5,969 nt of DNA from Thermoplasmatales archaeon (lineage in GTDB: Archaea > Thermoplasmatota > E2 > DHVEG-1). Within the stretch, counting starts at the first letter, position 1. Each line of letters opens with the position of its first letter. Shown in pieces: positions 1-4,744 of the stretch. Below the pieces are notes generated by a model. It saw nothing but the letters and a program-made list of their open reading frames with translations. It did not search any database and was not told where the DNA came from. Position numbers and translations under genes: made by a program. The DNA is taken from NCBI GenBank assembly GCA_023140035.1, contig JAGLML010000079.1, positions 1 through 5,969 on the forward strand, given 5' to 3'.

Positions 1-279
1 TTGTTGGGAATAGGAGGTGGACACTATGCACCACGATTTACTGATGTAGTATTTGAAAAAAAAGCTGCCTTTGGTCACATGATTCCTTCGTATCAGATAA
101 AGGCAGGTAATATCGACAGTGAAATGTTTGAAAAAGCACTGGATGCAACACCAAATGTAAAGGCAACATATATCCATAAAAAAGCGCTCAAAAAATCCCA
201 AGTAACAGAATATAAAAAGTGGTTCCAAAATAAAGGAATCCCTGTAATATCTAGTAAAGAATTATCTGCTCTTGATTAA
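1..279 (+). CDS. dtdA: D-aminoacyl-tRNA deacylase, archaeal DTD2 type (C-terminal part, cut by window edge)
   Basis: This enzyme hydrolyses the ester bond between a D-amino acid and its tRNA, so that mischarged tRNAs are recycled instead of entering translation. It acts in the cytoplasm. Only the last 92 codons are visible. The family signatures are clear: GGGHYAPRF at visible residues 5-13, FGHMIPSY at 24-31 and YIHKKALK at 57-64. These belong to the archaeal/plant DTD2 family (COG1650), which is unrelated in sequence to bacterial DTD. Family members are roughly 250-280 residues, and the frame is open at base 1, so the TTG at base 1 is very probably an internal leucine codon and about two thirds of the protein lies to the left. 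The stop codon (277-279) lies inside the 3' end of the convergent repair gene, giving an 18-base overlap. Identification is firm; the true start cannot be seen. Confidence 0.93.
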   Translation: MLGIGGGHYAPRFTDVVFEKKAAFGHMIPSYQIKAGNIDSEMFEKALDATPNVKATYIHKKALKKSQVTEYKKWFQNKGIPVISSKELSALD

Positions 280-1194
280 ACTTTTCTTGGAGCGAGTGTG
301 TGCAAGTCTTAAAGGTTCAGGAATTTTATATCTGCATAGATGCCTTACAATACTAACACAGGTCTTAAGAGAAACTCTGTGTCCTGGAGAGATATAAATT
401 GGTTTTTTAACTCTTTTTGAAATTAAAGCATAGCCTCTCTTTTCATTATTTATTTTAACAGTATTTTCTTCAACTTTCCCATATAACAGACTTTTAGCAA
501 CCCCTATACTTGGGTTGTCTAACAATAATCCTGCATGGGATGCCAAACCAGATCCATAGGGATGTAGAATTCCATTCCCATCAAACATAATTACCGAAGG
601 GTCAGAATCTAAATTTGCCACAAGTTTTTTTACAATAGGAAACTCTCTGTAAAAAAGATATGTTGAGATATATGGGAAATCTGCTTTAGCAAAAACCGTT
701 TTTTCTTCGATAACCCTCTTTGTTTTATAGTCTATTATAACACATGCACCGCAGGCATTATCAAATTCATTCTTAGGGTAAGCTACATCAATACCGGCAA
801 TAGTTTTTATTTTGTTAAAATCATCTTCTGTTTTTACCTTTTTACTCAATTCGATTTGTTCCCGTCGCAATTTCTTCAAAGGATAATCGGTTTTAAAATC
901 CTCAAATAACACATTTTCAAAATCAACGATTTTACCGCCCTTTACAAATATGTTATCCTCTTTTAATCTTCTGATTTTATCATCTATTCCTAATCCAAAC
1001 CCACCAAGTCTACCGTCGGTGTGTACGATTTTATAACAAGGCATATCGTCTGCATCAGGATTTTGATTCATCATACGTCCAACTGCTCTTGAAGCTATTA
1101 TATCGCCTAATGCCCTTGCTACTGCGCCATATGTAGAGATTTTTCCTTGAGGAATCTGGCGAACCAAATCATAGGTATAATCGAAAAGATTCAT
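262..1194 (-). CDS. nfi: Fusion DNA repair protein: O6-alkylguanine-DNA alkyltransferase domain + endonuclease V
   Basis: This is a two-domain DNA repair protein of 310 residues. Residues 1-85 match the DNA-binding/active-site half of O6-alkylguanine-DNA alkyltransferases. They include GKISTYG (17-23, tyrosine 22), the arginine finger in RAVG (Arg36), NP (45-46), the alkyl-acceptor cysteine in PCYK (Cys53) and Glu79. The N-terminal half of ordinary alkyltransferases is absent. Residues from about 105 to 300 are endonuclease V, which cuts near deaminated bases such as hypoxanthine. Its motifs are IAGIDV (Asp136), YREFP (Glu184), DGNGILHP (Asp205, His211), GVAKSLL (Lys234) and SPGHRVSL (His272), so the metal-binding acidic residues are intact. 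A bifunctional alkyltransferase-endonuclease V fusion has been characterised from Ferroplasma acidarmanus. The usual PCHR is PCYK here, so alkyl transfer is likely but not certain. The start was chosen because the alkyltransferase homology begins almost at once and no other ATG, GTG or TTG lies upstream before the in-frame stop. No Shine-Dalgarno is seen, so the mRNA may be leaderless. Confidence 0.93.
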   Translation of the reverse strand: MNLFDYTYDLVRQIPQGKISTYGAVARALGDIIASRAVGRMMNQNPDADDMPCYKIVHTDGRLGGFGLGIDDKIRRLKEDNIFVKGGKIVDFENVLFEDFKTDYPLKKLRREQIELSKKVKTEDDFNKIKTIAGIDVAYPKNEFDNACGACVIIDYKTKRVIEEKTVFAKADFPYISTYLFYREFPIVKKLVANLDSDPSVIMFDGNGILHPYGSGLASHAGLLLDNPSIGVAKSLLYGKVEENTVKINNEKRGYALISKRVKKPIYISPGHRVSLKTCVSIVRHLCRYKIPEPLRLAHTRSKKSLIKSR

Positions 1195-1268
1195 AAACAG
1201 GCATAAGGTACGTCTTGTTAATAATTTTCTTTAAAAATGAAGTCAGAACTAAAATCAACGGAAAAATC
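1195..1268. promoter_or_regulatory. Divergent promoter region between the repair gene and the hydrolase gene
   Basis: This 74-base AT-rich gap separates two genes that point away from each other. On the + strand a TATA-like TTTAAAAA (1230-1237) is centred about 35 bases before the hydrolase ATG, which predicts a transcript start some 10 bases before the start codon. On the - strand, AATTATTAA (1219-1227) is centred about 29 bases before the repair-gene ATG and would suit a leaderless mRNA. Neither start has a convincing Shine-Dalgarno. Promoter positions are inferred from usual archaeal spacing only. Confidence 0.4.
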
Positions 1269-2051
1269 ATGAACAAAATTAAATTCTTGGGAACTGCTGG
1301 TGCACGCTTCGTTGTCATGAAACAGTTACGTGCATCTGGAGGTATGTGGCTGACTCTTGATGATACAGACGTATTGATTGATCCCGGTCCAGGTTCGTTA
1401 GTTCGTTGTCTCTCAAGTAAACCCAAATTAAATCCAATGGATTTAGATGGTATAATACTGACACACCGCCATATCGATCATTCAAATGACATCAATGTTA
1501 TGATAGAGGCTATGACCAATGGAGGGTTTAAGAAAAAAGGCATTGTTTTTGCCCCAAGTGATGCATTGGAAGAAGATCCCGTGATTTTAAAATATATTCG
1601 AGATCATGTTGATAAAATTGAGATATTAAAAGAAAAATCAAGTTACGCGCTAGGCAATATCTCGTTTTCCACACCGGTAACGCACATTCATGGTGTAGAA
1701 ACCTATGGTTTAAACATCTGGGGGAAAGATTGTTCGATTTCAGTAATTACAGATACAGAATACTTTGAAAATCTTGAATCACATTATACAGGTGATGTCC
1801 TTATAATAAACGTTGTCCTATATGAAGACATATATAGAGAAAAAAAAGGGATTCAGCACCTCTCTCTTAAAGATGCAGAAAAAATAATATCTGTTAACAA
1901 GCCAAAGGTAAGTATTCTCACACATTTTGGTATGACCATGCTCAAGATGAAGCCGTGGGAGATTGCAGAGAACCTTTCTGAAAAGCTTGGGGTTAAAGTA
2001 ATTGCGGCAAGAGATGGGATGGAGATAGATATCGATCAATTTAAAAACTAG
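1269..2051 (+). CDS. MBL-fold metallo-hydrolase, RNase Z/PhnP-like, substrate unknown
   Basis: This is a 260-residue cytoplasmic hydrolase of the metallo-beta-lactamase fold. It probably cleaves a phosphodiester or similar ester with a two-metal centre. The metal-binding signature THRHIDH (65-71) is complete. It is followed by the other expected ligands: a histidine in THIH (139 or 141), Asp162 in ITDTEYF, and His219 in SILTHFG. His197 in QHLSL may correspond to the histidine near the active site in RNase Z-like enzymes. The opening KIKFLGTAGA and VLIDPGPG (35-42) are typical of the RNase Z/PhnP side of the superfamily. There is no signal peptide, and no long extra exosite arm of the kind seen in tRNA-processing RNase Z, so tRNA 3' processing should not be assumed. 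The ATG at 1269 was chosen because it starts directly at the first beta strand. A TTG at 1215 would add 18 residues unlike the family and would cover the promoter. A radical SAM gene follows 50 bases downstream. Confidence 0.85.
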   Translation: MNKIKFLGTAGARFVVMKQLRASGGMWLTLDDTDVLIDPGPGSLVRCLSSKPKLNPMDLDGIILTHRHIDHSNDINVMIEAMTNGGFKKKGIVFAPSDALEEDPVILKYIRDHVDKIEILKEKSSYALGNISFSTPVTHIHGVETYGLNIWGKDCSISVITDTEYFENLESHYTGDVLIINVVLYEDIYREKKGIQHLSLKDAEKIISVNKPKVSILTHFGMTMLKMKPWEIAENLSEKLGVKVIAARDGMEIDIDQFKN

Positions 2052-2067
2052 ATAAAATGCGTAAAAA

Positions 2068-2080
2068 TAGTTTTTAATGT
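2068..2080 (+). promoter_or_regulatory. TATA-like box before the radical SAM gene
   Basis: TTTTTAATG (2071-2079), in an AT-rich stretch, is centred about 27 bases before the ATG at 2102. This is the spacing expected for an archaeal leaderless transcript. No Shine-Dalgarno lies before this ATG, which fits. The gene could therefore be transcribed on its own as well as by read-through from the hydrolase gene. Confidence 0.35.
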
Positions 2081-2101
2081 ATCAACGTTATACAAACTAA
2101 C

Positions 2102-3094
2102 ATGAGCGATTTCAGAAGCATTCTCTCTAATTATTTTAACATCTTGGAAGAAAACGGAATCGCACACTATATTCAGTGTAAAAATGCTCCTGTCGCTTTT
2201 GATATTGCTGAATCAACTGATACCTTATGGAAAAAACATGATAATTGTCTCAAAAAAATGAAAGTAAGCGATACAGAACCAGAAACATCGCTTCTTGACC
2301 TTAAAATTGAGCTTGCAAACCGTATATTTCAAGATTGTATTTTATGCGAACGAAGATGTGGGATTGACAGGAGAAAAACTTCTGGAAACTGTGGAGTAAA
2401 AGAAGCAAGAATTGCCTCTGAGTTTATGCATTTTGGAGAAGAAAATGTTCTTGTTCCGTCCTATACTGTATTTTTCTCTGGTTGTACCTTTCACTGTGTT
2501 TTTTGTCAGAACTGGGATATTAGCCAGCAAGTCTGTGGTTTGTATGTAAAGCCAGAGATACTTGCGACTGCAATTAGCAAAAGAAAAAATGAAGGAGCAA
2601 GAAATGTTAACTGGGTTGGGGGAGATCCAACATCAAATCTAGCCTATATTCTCCGGGTCTTAAAAGAATGCAAAGAAAACATACCTCAGGTGTGGAACTC
2701 AAATATGTATTGTTCAAAGGAAACCATGGGATTGCTAGATGGAATAATCGATGTTTATCTAACTGATTTTAAATATGGAGATGATGACTGTGCTAAACGA
2801 TTATCTAAGGTTGACAACTATACTAAGATAGTTAAAAGAAACCATAAAATAGCATACAAACAAGGAGAAATAATCATACGACATCTTGTTATACCAAATC
2901 ATGTAAAGTGCTGTTCTGAGCCGATTTTACAATGGATTTGTAAAAATGTACCTGAAGTTGCTGTGAATGTGATGGCTCAGTATAAGCCAGAATATCATGC
3001 TTATGAATACGAGGATATAGCAAGGCCTCTATCAACAGAGGAATATATACAGGTAAAGAATTATGCAAACAAACTAAACATTCATGTTATGTAA
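2102..3094 (+). CDS. Radical SAM protein, PflX-like (COG1313, activase-related)
   Basis: This is a 330-residue radical S-adenosylmethionine enzyme related to pyruvate-formate-lyase activating enzymes, of the PflX type whose target is not known. The core binds a [4Fe-4S] cluster through CTFHCVFC (Cys128, Cys132, Cys135), a CX3CX2C motif followed by QNWDIS. WVGGDPT (171-177) is the GGEP-like segment that contacts S-adenosylmethionine. YLTDFKYGDD (219-228) and IIIRHLVIPNH (257-267) are also characteristic of this group. An N-terminal cysteine set, C79-x2-C82-x3-C86-x10-C97, precedes the core and resembles the conserved CxLCxRxCGVxR...C segment of COG1313 proteins; it may bind a second cluster or zinc. 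The first 70 residues have no motif I recognise. The protein is soluble, with no signal peptide or membrane segment. No glycyl-radical enzyme is present in the window, so a partner cannot be named. It lies 50 bases after the MBL-fold hydrolase on the same strand, and a T6 tract follows its stop. Confidence 0.88.
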   Translation: MSDFRSILSNYFNILEENGIAHYIQCKNAPVAFDIAESTDTLWKKHDNCLKKMKVSDTEPETSLLDLKIELANRIFQDCILCERRCGIDRRKTSGNCGVKEARIASEFMHFGEENVLVPSYTVFFSGCTFHCVFCQNWDISQQVCGLYVKPEILATAISKRKNEGARNVNWVGGDPTSNLAYILRVLKECKENIPQVWNSNMYCSKETMGLLDGIIDVYLTDFKYGDDDCAKRLSKVDNYTKIVKRNHKIAYKQGEIIIRHLVIPNHVKCCSEPILQWICKNVPEVAVNVMAQYKPEYHAYEYEDIARPLSTEEYIQVKNYANKLNIHVM

Positions 3095-3105
3095 ATAGTA
3101 GTCAA

Positions 3106-3116
3106 TATTTTTTCTA
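3106..3116 (+). terminator. T-tract terminator after the radical SAM gene
   Basis: A run of six T (3108-3113) begins 14 bases after the stop codon. Archaeal RNA polymerase stops at such T-runs without needing a hairpin, and the next gene is on the opposite strand, so termination is expected here. The placement is inferred. Confidence 0.4.
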
Positions 3117-3157
3117 ACACTGGGAGATGCTGTTTGAATTTCTATAAATTACAATAT

Positions 3158-3182
3158 GAAATTAAAAAAGAAGAAAAGAGAG
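3158..3182 (-). terminator. Pyrimidine/T-rich terminator after the propeller gene
   Basis: Read on the - strand, this stretch is almost all pyrimidine, with a T4 and a T6 run (the latter at 3164-3169), starting a few bases past the stop of the propeller gene. Together with the T6 run on the other strand it would separate two convergent transcripts within a 93-base gap. Confidence 0.4.
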
Positions 3183-3187
3183 GTTTT

Positions 3188-4603
3188 TTAGATAGCAGCG
3201 TTGAAAAATCCAATTGCAAAACTTTGGGTTAAGATTCCAAGGTACTGATTTGATACCGTTACCGTCTCGCCAGAGGTATATATGCCAAATTTGAATGGAT
3301 TGAACTGTATATACAATAAGGCAACTGAATCAAATGTGGATTGCGTTCCACCCGTGTTGAGATTGGTAATTGCTCCTAGAAGGAATGTGAGTTTTAATGT
3401 GGGTCCGCCTCCTCCAATTTTTATTAACCAAACATCAGAAGAACCTGCGCCATAAGAGCTTGTATCTCCTGCGATGATGTAGCCACCATCAGTGGTTTCC
3501 TGGGCACAATAGCCATAATCATTCTGTACCCCGCCAAAGGTTTCATTCCACTGTTCATTGCCAGTTGTATCGGTTTTAATCAGATAAACATCACTGAATC
3601 CCGCTCCGAAAGAGAGGGTTGAGCCTGCCACGATGTACCCTCCATCTGAGGTCTGCCAGACAGATCGGCTATCATCGTAATTTGCCCCTCCAAAGGTCTT
3701 CGTCCATGTAGCGATCCCACTTGAATCAGTCTTGATTAAATAGACATCAGTGAGTCCTGCACCAATGGAATCGGTCCAACCCGTCACAATGTATCCACCA
3801 TCAGTGGTCTGCTTAACAGATTGACCAATATCCGTATTTGCTCCTCCAAAGGTTTTCGTCCACGTTGCAATCCCACTTGAATCAGTCTTGATCAGATAGA
3901 CTTCCACATTTGAATTCGTGGGATCAGTAGAACCTGCTACAATGTAGCCACCATCACTCGTCTGCTGTACGGAATAGGCATAATCTGAAAAAGTACCACC
4001 AAATTTTTGGTCCCATTGTTGAACCCCGTTAGCATCAGTCTTGATCAACCAAGCATCATAGTCTCCTGGCGGAGGAACGTAAGTATATGCGCCTGCTACA
4101 ATGTAGCCTCCATCCGTGGTCTGCTGAACGGAATAGCCAGCATCATATTTAGCCGCACCAAAGGTTGTATTCCATTGTTCAACGCCATTTGCGTCTGTCT
4201 TAACCAACAAGGCATCACTGATTCCGAAGGTCGAACCCGTTATGATGTAGCCACCATCAGTAGTCTGCTGAACACAATAACCAATACCCCCAGTAAAGGG
4301 TGTTGTATCCCATTGTTTGATTCCATTGGCATCAGTTTTGATCAAATAGACATCAGGAATTCCACCGGAATAGGTCGAGCCCACAACGATGTAACCTCCA
4401 TCAGTGGTCTGTTGTACGAAATAGCCATTATCTGCCGTGATTACGCCGAAGGTTTTATTCCATGTTTCAGGCGGCTGCAACAGTAAACCACTCTTAGGAT
4501 TCACCTTATTTATATTACTATTTTCTATAGTTCCTGCTACCGGTAAAACAGCAGTTGCGATTAACAGCATACAGATAAATATACCTATTGTTTTCTTATT
4601 CAT
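3188..4603 (-). CDS. Secreted seven-repeat protein, probable seven-bladed beta-propeller
   Basis: This is an exported protein of 471 residues; I know no function for it. Residues 1-24 form a signal peptide: MNKK, then a hydrophobic core (about 5-22), with likely cleavage after VAG. Seven repeats of 46-53 residues follow (about 49-399). Each is built around QTTDGGYIVAGST, then DVYLIKTDxxG, then a QW-type end. The tryptophans fall at 48, 98, 144, 197, 248, 300 and 352. Such four-strand units usually form a beta-propeller. The last repeat lacks its closing W strand, while a W-ending strand precedes repeat 1, which fits ring closure by strand exchange. Residues 400-471 form a separate hydrophobic C-terminal domain ending in GFFNAAI. 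There is no membrane anchor at the end, so the protein is either released or held at the surface by that domain. The start is fixed by a strong GGGAGG site. G+C is visibly higher than in flanking genes. A role in adhesion, ligand binding or extracellular catalysis is possible; no catalytic motif is seen. Confidence 0.88.
   Translation of the reverse strand: MNKKTIGIFICMLLIATAVLPVAGTIENSNINKVNPKSGLLLQPPETWNKTFGVITADNGYFVQQTTDGGYIVVGSTYSGGIPDVYLIKTDANGIKQWDTTPFTGGIGYCVQQTTDGGYIITGSTFGISDALLVKTDANGVEQWNTTFGAAKYDAGYSVQQTTDGGYIVAGAYTYVPPPGDYDAWLIKTDANGVQQWDQKFGGTFSDYAYSVQQTSDGGYIVAGSTDPTNSNVEVYLIKTDSSGIATWTKTFGGANTDIGQSVKQTTDGGYIVTGWTDSIGAGLTDVYLIKTDSSGIATWTKTFGGANYDDSRSVWQTSDGGYIVAGSTLSFGAGFSDVYLIKTDTTGNEQWNETFGGVQNDYGYCAQETTDGGYIIAGDTSSYGAGSSDVWLIKIGGGGPTLKLTFLLGAITNLNTGGTQSTFDSVALLYIQFNPFKFGIYTSGETVTVSNQYLGILTQSFAIGFFNAAI
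3407..4459 (-). repeat. Seven tandem coding repeats (propeller blades)
   Basis: The units, in transcription order, are 4310-4459, 4172-4309, 4013-4171, 3860-4012, 3704-3859, 3548-3703 and 3407-3547, each about 138-159 bases. The TDGGYI/SDGGYI core recurs at protein residues 67, 115, 163, 216, 267, 319 and 371, so spacing is 48-53 residues. Insertions vary in the loop before the DVYLIKT strand; for example, a proline-rich YVPPPGD insertion sits in unit 3. The stretch spanning units 4-5 is nearly the same as that spanning units 5-6. Confidence 0.9.
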
Positions 4604-4611
4604 TTTTATTG

Positions 4612-4617
4612 CCTCCC
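4612..4617 (-). promoter_or_regulatory. Strong ribosome binding site of the propeller gene
   Basis: On the - strand GGGAGG stands eight bases before the ATG at 4603. It contains a complete GGAGG anti-16S match and fixes the start, giving a protein that begins directly with a signal peptide. It is the only clear Shine-Dalgarno in the window. Confidence 0.8.
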
Positions 4618-4638
4618 TGATGGATAAAATGTAATACT

Positions 4639-4655
4639 TATATTTTATTTAAATG
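4639..4655 (-). promoter_or_regulatory. TATA-like promoter of the propeller gene
   Basis: The - strand reads TTTAAATAAAATATA here. A box centred near 4650 predicts a transcript start near 4624, giving a leader of about 20 bases that just includes the GGGAGG site. This suggests the propeller gene has its own promoter and does not depend only on read-through from the Ig-like gene upstream. Confidence 0.45.
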
Positions 4656-4744
4656 TTTGGTATAAAATAAAAACAGGAATGCCCTATCATAATTTATATG
4701 AAATTAATTGCTTATTTTTTTCGGTTAGTAGATTACCTTTTAAT

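Noticed and set aside
1..3. TTG at base 1 as the start of dtdA
   Set aside because: It would give a 92-residue protein lacking most of a family that is normally roughly 250-280 residues long; the frame is simply cut by the window.
1215..1268. Longer N-terminus of the MBL-fold hydrolase from a TTG at 1215
   Set aside because: The extra 18 residues do not resemble the family, a good ATG at 1269 starts at the first beta strand, and the extension would cover the divergent promoter.
1169..1426. Open frame of 85 codons on the - strand across the divergent promoter and hydrolase start
   Set aside because: It overlaps two well-supported genes and the promoter region and shows no family motif.
1269..2051. 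Calling the hydrolase a tRNA-processing RNase Z (rnz)
   Set aside because: The metal-binding motifs are shared by many MBL-fold enzymes, and the long tRNA-binding arm is not evident.
3157..3192. Tiny 11-codon frame (MKLKKKKREVF) between the convergent genes
   Set aside because: It is too short to support, lies in the T-rich terminator region, and has no ribosome site.
3407..4459. Possible CRISPR-like or non-coding tandem array
   Set aside because: The repeats are about 150 bases long, in frame, and diverge mainly at silent sites, so they are protein-coding blades and not a CRISPR array.
4007..4486. Open frame of 159 codons on the + strand inside the propeller gene
   Set aside because: It lies antisense to the repeats, and its periodic sequence is just the complement of the repeat units; it has no ribosome site or recognisable domain.
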